This document shows, in pieces, positions 11,820 to 22,159 of a DNA stretch of 64,000 bases. The notes under the pieces are model-generated. The model was not told the origin of the DNA, made no database searches, and worked only from the letters and a program-made list of their open reading frames with translations. Location: NCBI GenBank assembly GCA_963920635.1, contig OY987299.1, forward strand, positions 119,723,373 to 119,787,372. The letters are read 5' to 3'. Source of the DNA: Pseudeuparius sepicola. Taxonomy: Eukaryota; Arthropoda; Insecta; Coleoptera; Anthribidae. Each line of letters begins with the position of its first letter. Within the stretch, counting starts at the first letter, position 1. A program made the position numbers and the translations under genes.

Positions 11820-12187
11820 ACAATTCAATTATTTTCCATGGCCAACTTTGAATTTTTGAAAATAAAGACGTACCTTGGCTGCATTTTTAATTTTTCTACA
11901 AAATCGTTATTACTTGAAATATTTTGATGAAATTTTGTACATACCCATTTCGAGGGGTGCTCAATCCATTGGCGCACACAGATTTTTTCAAAAAAAAACG
12001 CTAATATGGTTTCTTAAAATTTTGCTCATAAAAACGGTCATAGTAGGCTTTGGATTTTATGCGAACCAGGCAATTTTTGTTCAAAATGTGCAGTTCATCG
12101 AGCTCTACAATTTAAAAAAAAAATCAGCCAAATCGCACGATTGATACACTTTTTACAGACTGACCCCAAAACAAATGGGTCACACTG
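11820..12187 (-). repeat. Right 368-bp terminal inverted repeat of the mariner
   Basis: Inverted partner of 10235-10602. Confidence 0.85.
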
Positions 12188-12639
12188 TATAGAGTTTCTT
12201 AAATGTAGTTTACTTTGCTGTATATTTCTATTTTAAAGCCATATATTCGGTATTTTTATTCAGCGCACGGAAAGTTTTTCCATGCACTGTTTCCGTGCGC
12301 TAGCCCGAAAAACCCCATCTTTCTTTCAAAGAAGTATAATAAAAATTCTATTCCTCCATTTTTTTATTTTTCCGAGGGTACACTACCGGGACTACTTTGT
12401 CCGAGACGGACCTGTTGGAAGCTTGGAAGATGCGAACTCATCTGGTTGGATGAAACAAGAACATTTTGTCAAATTTATTAAACATTTTATCCACCATACA
12501 AGAAATATTTCCATCGACCACGGCGGGACCGCCTAAAATTTGTTTCATATATTAATATATTTCATATACAAATATTACCAGTTACTATAAAATATATTTA
12601 AAGTAACAATTAAATATTTTCAATATTAATATGCATATA

Positions 12640-13127
12640 CAGTGACCGGCAGAAAGTTGGACACAAATGGAAAACTTTTTTATTATTAATTTCTCAGAAA
12701 ATTTTATTCTTGATAAAAGTTGGTGCATCATTTCAAACTCAAAACGCACATATCAAAATTTAAATATCTCTTTTCGGATACGAGCTAGATTCAAAAATGT
12801 CAAAATAACTAAAGAGTAAAGTATCCCTATTTTTTTAAATACGGTAAAAAGTTACTTACAAAAGTTGTTTGGAATCAAAGGTGGATGTCAGATTTAAAGT
12901 CACAGCCACCTAGTCAAAAGAAAAGAAATTTTTTTTTTGTATTATTTTCGACCACCCTGTGTATTACAAAAAAAAACAAAATACCGCAAGGGCAACTTAT
13001 CATCGGATAACACATGAATTTGATACTAAACTTTAATTTTGTTCGATTAGCAGCTAGAAATTTAAATTAATCGAAATCAGAGTTTAAAAATATTAAATTT
13101 TTGTGTCCATCTTTTTGCCAGTCACTG
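12640..13127. mobile_element. 488-bp MITE, CAGTGACCGGCAGAAAG family, copy 1
   Basis: The left end CAGTGACCGGCAGAAAG and the inverted right end CAGTGACTGGCAAAAAG both lead into GGACACAAA. The left flank is TA and the right flank TT, so one side may have mutated. It is related to 32774-33435, sharing TTTTATTCTTGATAAAAGTT. It is non-coding. Confidence 0.75.
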
Positions 13128-13180
13128 TTTATTTTTCCTGACAATTGGGACATTATAAACAAATTATTACATATTTTTGA

Positions 13181-13460
13181 AACTATTATACGCTTTATTA
13201 ATAATGAATATAACAAATAGTCAAATTAAAAACATGAATATTATATGTGATATCATCTTAGTTTTTAGATTTAAAACGCATACAAGTTGTTAAGCCAAAC
13301 ACTAGTATATTTGCTCTTATAATACAGCCGATATTATAAAAATATTTTACTTCGTAAAATATAGCACCTATTGCCGTGCCAAATAGTATATTAAATTTCC
13401 TAAATGTAGGTATTATTATTTTTGTTTTAGCTTTAAATGTATTTTTTTTTCTCCGTGTAG
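13181..13460 (+). repeat. Dispersed direct repeat, copy 1
   Basis: About 280 bp match 38477-38756 in the same orientation, including GATATCATCTTAGTTTTTAG and TATTTTACTTCGTAAAATAT, with scattered changes. DNA just upstream of both copies shares TTACTATAAAATATATTTAA (12,577 and 38,078), so a longer ancestral repeat was probably interrupted by MITEs in each place. It is non-coding. Confidence 0.75.
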
Positions 13461-14209
13461 CTCGAAGGATTTTATCAGAAAATAAGAAACCAATTTATAT
13501 TCGTGAAAATTTATGTGTAAAATTTCCGTCACTAGGGATTTTAGTACGTACGATTATTTTCCTCCTACTGCTTGTATTCAATAGGGGCTCCTTTCTTAAA
13601 GAAACAAACCAATTATGCCCTTTTTAGCGATAAATTCCAAGGGAATTTATCACTTCGTTTCTTGGCTTGGCTTGCTCAATACGCACACCGATTTGCCAAA
13701 ATTTGACTGTTATATGTAGATTATGCAGCGGTATTACCACACATTGCAATTAAATGAATTTATATAATTTTTACATTACACTTTTGTTTAAATTTATGAT
13801 AAACATTCGCAAAGGATTTGTTCCAACAGTAGTTCTGAATCGGCGATCTGACTGGTTGAAAACAGTTCTGGAATTACTTTTACGCAGTCTGATTACTTTT
13901 ACGCAGTCTGATTCGCCTTGGACATCCAAGTGTCATTTTGTTTGTTTAGGTACTTGGACGCCTCAGTCGAAGCTATCACTTTCGAAATTATTCAAAACAG
14001 TAAATTCGTTCAAAATGAATCGTTTTGGAGATACAAGTTTAGAAGAAATTAATAAAGGAATTTTATTCATGAAATAAGTATTCTCAACAAAAACCACACG
14101 TGCCGGAAATCTTTATTGATACATTTTTTTCAGTAGCTATTTTCTTTCTAGGAAAAATAGCGCTTTCGAAAAATGTTTAGGTAACATTTCCGTCACTATA
14201 GTGATTTTA
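13461..14209. other. AT-rich stretch without gene
   Basis: It holds a hairpin GATAAATTCC/GGGAATTTATC near 13630 and a 19-bp tandem duplication, ATTACTTTTACGCAGTCTG, near 13875-13911. The segment 14130-14200 resembles 28800-28850. Open frames here have no recognisable content. Confidence 0.45.
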
Positions 14210-14211
14210 TA

Positions 14212-15471
14212 CCTGGTGAGTTTTTTTTATGATCAGTATGGGGATCTCGGAAACTAGCGGAGATAGAAGGAAGGTTAAAATAGGGAAAAAATTGCAGTTT
14301 TGAAGGCTCTATTTATGCGCCTTGTGGATTTTTGAAAAAAGTCATAGCTTACTAGATATTTTGAAAAAACGAAATTTTGCCGATTTATTCTAATCCATCT
14401 AGCTTCGTTGTTTCTGATCTTAGATAAAAAGTGTAAATACAAAAGTTGGAGGGAATTGTGCCCCAAATGCGGTTGTTATGTCCTACTTTCCGTGACAGCT
14501 GCCATTTTCGAGATATGACACAAACTTGTGTTTTTTTAAATGGAAACCGCATAGTTGGCCATGGTCTCAAAAAATCAGGCATTTTTTAAAGCTTTCCAAC
14601 GATATAATACTCAATATGGTTATTCGGAAAAATAACGGAAATAACTATGGTTTCCATTTAAAAAAAACACAAGTTTGTGTCAATTCCCTCCAACTTTTGT
14701 ATTTACACTTTTTATCTAAGATCAGAAACAACGAAGCTAGATGGATTAGAATAAATCGTCAACATTTGGTTTTTTCAAAATATCTAGTAAGCCATGACTT
14801 TTTCAAAAATCCACGTGGTGCTTTAAATTGGGCCTACACAACTGCAATTCTTTCCCCATTTAACCTTCCTTTTATCTCCGCTAGTTTCCGAGATCCCCAT
14901 AAAAAACGAAATTATGGCGATCTATTCTAATCCATCTATAGCTTCGTTGTTTCTGATTTTAGATAAAAAGTGTAAATACCAAAGTCGGAGGGAATTGTAT
15001 CCCGAATGCGGTTATTATGTCGTACTTTCCATGACAGTTGTCATTTTCGAGATATGACACAAACTTTTTTTTTCTAAATGGAAACCATAGTTATTTCCGT
15101 TATTTTTCCGAATAACCATACCGTGTAATATATCGTTGAAAATCTCTAAAAATGCCTGATTTTTTGAGACCATGGCCTACTATGGTTTCCATTTAAAAAA
15201 AAAACACAAGTTTGTGTCAATTCCCTCCAACTTTTGTATTTACACTTTTTATCTAAGATCAGAAACAACGAAGCTAGATGGATTAGAATAAATCGTCAAC
15301 GCATTTGGTTTTTTCAAAATATCTAGTAAGCCATGACTTTTTCAAAAATCCACGTGGTGCATTAAATTAGGCTTATAAAACTGCAATTCTGTCCCTGTTT
15401 AACCTTTCTTCTATCTCCGCTAGTTTCCGAGATCCCCATACTGATCTTCAAAAAAAAAAAAACTCACCCTG
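14212..15471. mobile_element. 1.26-kb complex foldback, TA-flanked
   Basis: The ends are CCTGGTGAGTTTTT (left, slightly decayed) and the inverse of CAGGGTGAGTTTTT (right), each bordered by TA. Inside, a unit carrying GGGATCTCGGAAACTAGCGG and TTGTTTCTGATCTTAGATAA appears four times, alternating in orientation, so there are two adjacent hairpins rather than one. It is related to the foldback at 26069-27531, which shares the outer arm. It is non-coding. Confidence 0.8.
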
Positions 15472-15473
15472 TA

Positions 15474-16223
15474 TCCGATAATTCCCAGTTTGAGGGCCTT
15501 TTCTAATGTAACTATTCCTTATTCATTCCGATCTCTTTTTGTCGGTTAGTTTTTTTGTAGTTTAAAAAAGTTTGCTGGTGGGTTATCTATTTAGATCTAA
15601 AGTCTAGCCAAGTTACAGAGGCAGTGGATCAAAACATTGGCCACCACGTTGGTCTGGCCGTCATAAAATGTCAAGTGTTTACGCGGCGAGCAGAATGCAG
15701 GGCCGGCTCTTCCCTCAGGCGAGTTTCCTGCATGTTTTAGATCGGATCGCGAGCAGTAGGTACATTCTGTAAATTTATTTTGCTACTTAATTTAAGGAAA
15801 TTTATAAAGATCCACGAAAGGTAGAAATACACATTTTAGAACTTCTAAAATAATTAGTTCAGAATTACAAGCCACTTGGAATCTCATATTAGTCCGACCC
15901 TGGTAATTGATCGCAAGGCGGTCATGCGACTTTGTTTATATCTACTGCCGCAATAACTTGGATAGACTTTAGACTTTAGTGTAGTTTCCAACTCGGGCAT
16001 CAATACCATCGTGTCATTTTTATATCTTGCGTCTTGCAAACAACTATTTTCTGTCAGGATTACCTAGGATAAGTAATTATAGGAATATAGAAACTCATAT
16101 CCCACTTCTGTGACGGCAAACAGATAGTCACCCTTTGCATCTGATAAAGATGAACACGAATAAATACAAATTGTATTCATAGTGATGCTCGAAACTGCGT
16201 TGCTGGCTAAAGAAAAGTATAAT
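15474..16223. other. Stretch without gene, fairly complex sequence
   Basis: Around 15,650-15,760 the sequence is more GC-rich, but I find no open frame or repeat boundary. It may be unique host DNA. Confidence 0.4.
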
Positions 16224-16343
16224 ATGTACCTCGGCACTGAAGTTCTTTTTATGACTCATGTGGTTTATTTGCCTCGGCCAGAGGCCTCAGCAACTAAACT
16301 CCACATGAGTCATAAAAAGTTGAACTTCAGTGCCTTGGTACAT
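16224..16343. repeat. 120-bp near-perfect hairpin
   Basis: The arms ATGTACCTCGGCACTGAAGT and its complement close around a short GGCCAGAGGCC loop region near 16,279. It could be a tiny MITE, a pre-miRNA-like hairpin or a recent inverted duplication. No second copy is visible in this window, which is why I do not call it a MITE. Confidence 0.7.
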
Positions 16344-18530
16344 AAATAACTATTTCATTTCACAATTATTCAATTTAGCGCGATAAAATCATTCAAAACT
16401 CATCAAATATACGCAATACAATATTACATTTAAAAATACAATTTACAATCAACACAAATTCCCCAGGGAATACAGTCGCGAAAAATATCACGAACTAAGC
16501 GACGTAGTTCTATTTTATTTATAAAATTATTACAATCATCGTTATGTCAACGAGCTCTATCAAAACGAACGTAGAAAATTAAATTGAAATTATTAATGTC
16601 AAAGGGAAGCTTATGTGTGTATAAAAAATAGCAACATACATTTTTCAATAATGGCTGGCGGTATTCGCACATGCTGGTAGGTATATCGAAAAGGATATGA
16701 CCGTTGACTGAATTAAATCTTCACCCAACGATATGACTCTGTGTCCCAGCTGCTTTTTTATTCATTTATTCATATATATCCGGGATCGAGCATACACCGT
16801 GGCACAAATCCATAGTAAATATACGCATCAGCCAGGGAAAAGTCAATTTCCCCGCGGACTGCAATCTCGATAGCGCAGTATACATGCATACAGAAAATTA
16901 TCGCTGTTCAACCGGCGACGTTTGGTTGTTAATCTTACCAATGACAACGAAAACTTAAAAGAAAAATTGTGTCTACAGTAATGGATTGTTTCATTGTTCG
17001 AGATTTAATGGCAATTTTTGATATTTTGTTACTGTTGGTTAGAAAGGTCAAAACCCACTCCTACCTGTTTCGGCGCCATCTTGAAAGAATTTTACAATGG
17101 ATTTATCTCGTTTCCTGATCGGAGCAAAAAAAAAACGTGAGGACAAAAATTGTATACAGCATTAAATTTTTAGTATTTTTTGTTCGGAGTCGAACTTCCT
17201 GTTTTGTTTTCTCCATTTTAACGTACAAAAAATAATGGAAAAGTTGCGGATCTTGAAAAAATCTTTAACCCTTTTTTAATTTTTTTATACCGTCTGAGTT
17301 ACGGCGAGTCCCATATTCTTTGCGCTTTAAAAAATGGAAGGGGTTTCGAGTTTCATTTATACAGTTTTTTTTTTGTCTTGAATAAATTCTTGAATGTTAT
17401 GCATAAATTGGTGAAAACGTATTTTTTCTCGGGATTAACGGTATATCAGGAAATGCATTTTTTCGCAGTTATAAAAGAAATTTGAGAACTGTTGTTTGAA
17501 AACTTTGTCGCCCTCTATCTTTTTAATTCCCACACTCACAATATACTCTTGATAAAAAAATTAAAACGCACAAAAATCAAAGTAGCCCTACGCTTTTGAA
17601 ATTTTTCAAAGTTTTGAAGTTTTCTTAATAACATTTTGATGTGAAAGCTACACAAAGTGCACTTTTCTAAAAAAACTGGGAAATGCCAAAAAATAAAAGT
17701 AGGTTTTCGAAATTTCGCAAACCTACTCAGTTTTTCATTCTAAACAAGTTTCCTTAATAACATGTTGTCGTAAAACCTACAAAAAGGGCACTTTACTGAT
17801 GTGGAAAATTAGTTTTTCCATAGTTATTGATTTTTCGAAACTAAAATTCACACAAATTAGTTTCAAACCAAATAGGGCTGATCCTCAGATCCCCCAATAT
17901 TTGTTGTTATGTGAACTGAATCCGGGGACACACTGTATTATAAAAAAGTCGACTTTCTTGGAATTTTTTGGATGTCAAACTACAGATTGGCTGTAATAAC
18001 TGCGGATTCAAAAAAATGTTCTCTTAAGAACATCAATATTTAGTATTTTTTTTTATCAGTTGAAAACTTCACAAATAAAGTGACAAATAATAAATGTGTT
18101 CATAAGATAATTACTAGTATAATAAATTTTACACAGTACCTACCTAATGCTTAATTCATTATAAATTCGATTGTTTTCCATGATATACGATATTCGTAAC
18201 TACAATTTTCTCGTGATTTCCACATTATATACATATAATTTTAAAAATCATTAGTTTAGAGATACAGGATACATAATGATATTACATTACTTTTACATGC
18301 CCAATCCCACTAGGAACCAGACCCCCCATTAAATTAATAAGTACCTATACCTGTATTTATGCGTCAGTTCTTCAGAATCATCTGAAACTGCCAAAATTGA
18401 AAAAAAAAGGTAAAAAAATTACCATATTCACTCTTTGTTTCATCCCATACAAATAATTGTTGCAGCGTTGCCAAGAGGACCAAGAAGACCAAGTGAGGTT
18501 AAAATCATTCATTTTGTTAGTCGTAAATAT
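16344..18530. other. 2.2-kb stretch without recognised gene
   Basis: 16,440-16,960 is relatively complex and shows no repeats. At 17,624-17,796 two diverged direct units of about 48 bp contain TTAATAACATKTTG. Near 17,935 GGGACACACTG next to TA looks like a single transposon end without a partner. A 65-codon open frame near 17,800 has no recognisable domain. Confidence 0.4.
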
Positions 18531-18760
18531 TTATTTAAATTTCAACAATTTTATTTCTAGAGCATTTTTCTTATAATAGTTGTTCAGCATATCAGGTGGT
18601 ATATGATAGCGATTTCCTCCCGTATGTTGTCTTTTAATGCTGCCAAAAGTCTATTTCGTAAAATCCGATCTGTGAATTCACAATGAGGTATTTCCATCAG
18701 ATTGTGCACTGCGTTACCAGTAGATATAGATGTATAGCAAAGAAGTGTAATGATCTGTCA
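18531..18760 (-). pseudogene. Unrecognised decayed protein-coding fragment
   Basis: One frame reads HNLMEIPHCEFTDRILRNRL and then AALKDNIREEIA. After a one-base shift near 18,610 the next frame continues YHIPPDMLNNYYKKNALEIK to a stop at 18531-18533. The two parts dovetail, and the amino-acid mix looks like real protein broken by a single indel. I cannot name the family; a transposon-derived protein is the likeliest origin given the surroundings. An upstream stop limits the fragment to about 75 residues. Confidence 0.45.
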
Positions 18761-19286
18761 AATTATTTTAAAAGTGAGATTAATTATGCCCGTGACTGAC
18801 AGTAGGTGCATTATGGAAAATCGGAATAATTTGATATTCTCTCAGTTCCAGACGTAAAATTTCCTTCCTGTGCTGTTTGTAAACAGTGCGTCGGCGGCTC
18901 TTTGTCCAATTACCCTGCGGCCATTAAAAAAGCGTGGGCAAATGTAATGCCGCAGTAATGAGAGGATTTACTCCATTATGCTGTTTCCCAAGGTCGGGGT
19001 ATCTCTTCATTCGAATTCCAGTCAGTAAATTTTACGTTGTCGCCCAAGTACCGCACCGTAAATAAGCTGTATTAATTTGGCGAAGTTAACCTAATTCGAG
19101 TTTAATAAAGTTGGCTTTCGTCGCCGAGTTGCGGTTTAACTAGCGCATTTCGGGATAATAAAGGGAGGGGAAACGATTATTTGGTTTGATTGGACAAAAT
19201 ATCTGCCATTAGAATAATTGACGAGTGGAAATTTACTGTGGAAATGAGGGGGCGAACTTTCAGATCCGAACATTTTTTTGCACGGG
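18761..19286. other. Stretch without gene, complex and moderately GC-rich
   Basis: 18,880-19,150 has balanced composition and no inverted repeats. It may be unique or conserved non-coding DNA. I see no coding signal. Confidence 0.4.
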
Positions 19287-19382
19287 TTGCCACAGCAACT
19301 GGTACGGGAATATCATTCTGCACGGTTCCAAGTGTTGCCACAGCAATCGGTGCGGGAATATCATTGTGCGCCGGTACGATAT
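19287..19382 (+). repeat. Two 48-bp tandem units
   Basis: Each unit begins TTGCCACAGCAA and includes CGGGAATATCATT; copies start at 19287 and 19335 with several differences. They keep both strands open as short frames, which look like shadows of the repeat. Confidence 0.65.
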
Positions 19383-19816
19383 ACAAATTTGAGTTAAGTA
19401 GTAGCAGGGCATGAAAAGCAAAACTGGACAGTTCCAGGGCCAAAATTTGTCTTAAATGTATTACCTACTTGTTTATCTTAAAAATATTAAATTATGAAAA
19501 AAAAAACAAAATTTGAACTGTAACACTTATAATTAAAATATAGTTTATAACTTGCAAGAAATGTTCATTTCTCACTCATATGACTTGCGATACTCTTGTA
19601 CTTGCAAACTGTTGTACTCGTGGGAAATGAATACAATTACATGCTAGTTATACAATATACTATTTCTTAATTAAAGATCATATTGGGTTCATAATATTTT
19701 TTAGCAAATTTTGTCGTGTCTAATAAAAAATTATTTAATTTCTGAAATCTATTTAAAAAATACTGGTTTATTCGTGTAGATTAATCATTAGCAGACATTA
19801 TAAGAAAAACAACAAA

Positions 19817-20800
19817 TTAGGGTAGACTGAGGCAAGTGTATAAATGGGGTAAGTGTAAAACAGGTGTGCCAAAAGAAGAAAAATATTAGTAGGAAACAGA
19901 TGAGTTACCCATAGCATTAAATTATACGCCCTGAAAGCCTATCAACACGCAAAACATCAATATGTATTTTTGGTTGCCTAGCATTTTCTTGTAAATACTA
20001 ACCTCTAGCTGTCACTTCGATTTTAAGGATAACGCATTTCAAAAATCCTTAATTTTAAAGTAAAAAAGGTAAGTTCTTTTTGGTTTCTCGTATTCATATT
20101 ATCTAACAAACAATGTTTTAGAGGTTCACTAATAAATTATCCATTTAAATTAGAATTTAGAAGCATTCTAGGTAGTTTTACACTTACCCCTTCAAATATA
20201 AGGCAAGGGGCAAGTGTAAAGATACTATAGAACAACATACTATAGAACCCATTTCTCTACACTGCTAATTCACGATATAGGTACCTAAGGGACACTATTT
20301 TTAAATATTATAATTTTTATTTACTTACTTAATTTTTTTTATTTATTTTTAACATACTTAAATATAAATAATTGCCTTTTAGGACAGAAATGAGTTATTT
20401 TATTTTTGCGACGAAATGGATAAGCTCTGTTATACGACAGAAAAGTTTGTAACTTATTTTCTAATAAAGATATTTGTTTGATTCAAAGTGTTATGTGTTT
20501 GTGTTGATTATGGCAATGTTTTACACTTACCCTAGTGAAAATAGAAACACACTCTGTAGTGTTTCCTGACCCATTTTACACTTACCCCTTGTTGGGGTAT
20601 TAGTGTAAAATGTCGGACACCAAAATATTTTTTTTATCATAACTTGAACTCAATGTTAGCTGGTTCTTTCATGTTGCAGCATAAGGCATATAAATCCCTA
20701 ATAACTCCGTCCAGCAAAAACAAATGTTCTAAGTAAACTGTAAATATTTTTTCCCCTACTGAATGATTTTTGGCTTGACACTTACCCCAGTCTACCCTAA
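19817..20800. mobile_element. 984-bp element with repeated ACACTTACCCC motifs
   Basis: The ends are TTAGGGTAGACTGAGGCAAG and the inverse of TTAGGGTAGACTGGGGTAAG. Inside, the motif ACACTTACCCC or its complement occurs about six times (near 19,845, 20,175, 20,205, 20,520, 20,577 and 20,778), grouped towards the ends and middle. Clusters of a motif that is also part of the terminal repeat are usual for transposase-binding sites. There is no coding sequence. The superfamily is unclear. Confidence 0.7.
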
Positions 20801-21877
20801 TTACCTATTGTAAAATAATAATTTCAGGAGTTAGGTATTTCATAGGAAATTTGCGTCTACTGGATTTTCCCCCCTTCTGAAAATAAACGTGGAACATGAA
20901 TATTGGCTAAAGAAGTGCCATAAGAAAATAACTTTTCTAATAAATGTCTTTGATATTTCGACCATCGCGTGACTGCTTTTGCGTGGGGCATTCCTTATCC
21001 TTGAACAAGCTCAAATTGCTGGCAAATTTTAAATACCTAGCTGCCAATATTTTTACCCTATCATGCTGATTTCAGACTTTATTGGTCTACGTACCTCTAT
21101 ATGAATAATTTAGAATTTATCTGTTGCAATACTTCAATAGCCGACATTTTTATTTCCTTTACTTTACACCAGACTTGACGCAATGAAATGTGATATTTTA
21201 TGATCTTGATATCTCATCAATTAGATTGATTAAAATCCATTAGACAATTAATTTTGAACACTGAAATATAATGTAGGTTTCATTGTAAAAAATACCATAT
21301 CTTTAAAACTAAAAAGCATAGTTAGGTTACATTATTTTGCATAAATGTCTTCTTAATTCATACTCATAAGCTCTCCTCTTTGATCAATGAGATTTTTATA
21401 TTTAATTCAAACTGTAAGTTACCGCAGTAGTTCATCTGTGATGTCAATATAAAATATCATTATTTATTTACATTTATCAGCTGCCCAGAGAATGCAAGGC
21501 TATCTAGAGAGGTCAAAGAACTATTTATGTCCATTTTATAAAATTTAGATCAAGTTAGAAAAAATATCAATACAAGGTTCTGCATTTTGCGTATTAAAAT
21601 AAAATTCAAATCGATTTACTGCAAAATTAATCGATTCTTTTTTATGCAATTATCAGTATAAGAACCCATAACTAAGAAAGGCCAGTTGGATTAAGCTGTA
21701 ATAAAAGTAACTGCATTTAGATGTGGTTTGAGGTCGAGGTCACTATATACCTACCATAGGTAATTTAGAAAGTGCTTTTTCTGTAATTTTTGTTCATGTT
21801 TTCGATCAATTTAGGAAAATTTAACTTAAAATAGGACCTAATACTCGAAGTGGCAAATTTATTGGTACAAAAATATA
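20801..21877. other. 1.1-kb AT-rich stretch without gene
   Basis: No coding signal, repeats or RNA gene recognised. Confidence 0.45.
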
Positions 21878-22158
21878 CAATGTGTCCTCAGAACTATATT
21901 ATGAAGAACAAGGAAGACAAATGGTCTCTATTTTTTTTATTGGTAGTCCCAAGGGAGATTATCTCATAGGCATAGGCGGTGGTATTTGGATGGGGTAATT
22001 ATTTCACGGCCTGCTATGATTTCTTAAAATGGCCAATTTTCAACAAACCCTATTAGGGACTTTTTTACGACAAAATATTATTAAGAAAACTTGTTCAGAA
22101 CGAAATACTGAGTAGAATTGCATAATTTCAAAAGTCTGTATCAAATTGGGACACACTG
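21878..22158. mobile_element. Possible 281-bp TA-flanked MITE
   Basis: The left end CAATGTGTCC and the inverted right end CAGTGTGTCC are both bordered by TA. Only about ten terminal bases match and the arms are not convincing, so this is tentative. Confidence 0.35.
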
Positions 22159-22159
22159 T

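Larger units (their letters stand above)
10235..12187 (-). mobile_element. 1,953-bp mariner-type transposon with 368-bp terminal repeats
   Basis: The ends are CAGTGTGACCCATTTGTTTT and its inverted copy, with TA outside both (10233-10234 and 12188-12189). The terminal repeats, 10235-10602 and 11820-12187, appear identical: both give the same 89-codon shadow frame. The uninterrupted relative at 63426-63949 shows the empty site, confirming the boundaries and the TA duplication. The transposase gene lies on the minus strand between the repeats and is one frameshift away from open. Confidence 0.92.
9811..12343 (+). repeat. Repeat A, copy 1 (split by the mariner)
   Basis: Its own sequence is 9811-10232 plus 12190-12343, about 580 bp; the rest is the mariner. 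It contains a hairpin built on AAGATTTTTCCGTGC and its complement, a second hairpin with CAGCGCACGGAAA, and inverted copies of TTATTATACTTCTTTGAAAA at 9954 and near the right end. Copies 2 and 3 are at 29670-30244 (inverted) and 63426-63949. It is non-coding. Confidence 0.8.
9486..12535 (+). pseudogene. Pogo-like transposase gene, broken and split by insertions
   Basis: The pieces read in the usual pogo/Tigger order. At 9498-9645 is a helix-turn-helix of the Pipsqueak type (AVRLVINQGRSVNSVAKDFL). After a frameshift, 9752-9810 gives SAERG and, in another frame, TLVTLTVSVSAGG, matching the start of the DDE core. The frame is interrupted at 9811 by repeat A. It resumes after 12343 with IPPFFIFPR and then DGPVGSLEDANSSGWM and a phenylalanine-rich helix up to about 12533. 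The break falls exactly between motifs that are contiguous in intact relatives. Frameshifts and the missing C-terminal half make it non-functional. In life the protein would bind terminal repeats and insert at TA. Confidence 0.75.

Noticed and set aside
10278..12144. Two identical 89-codon frames, one on each strand
   Set aside because: They lie in the two terminal inverted repeats of the mariner and are simply the same non-coding repeat read twice.
19287..19382. Two GC-richer tandem units considered as a coding repeat
   Set aside because: Both strands stay open equally and the units diverge without codon pattern.
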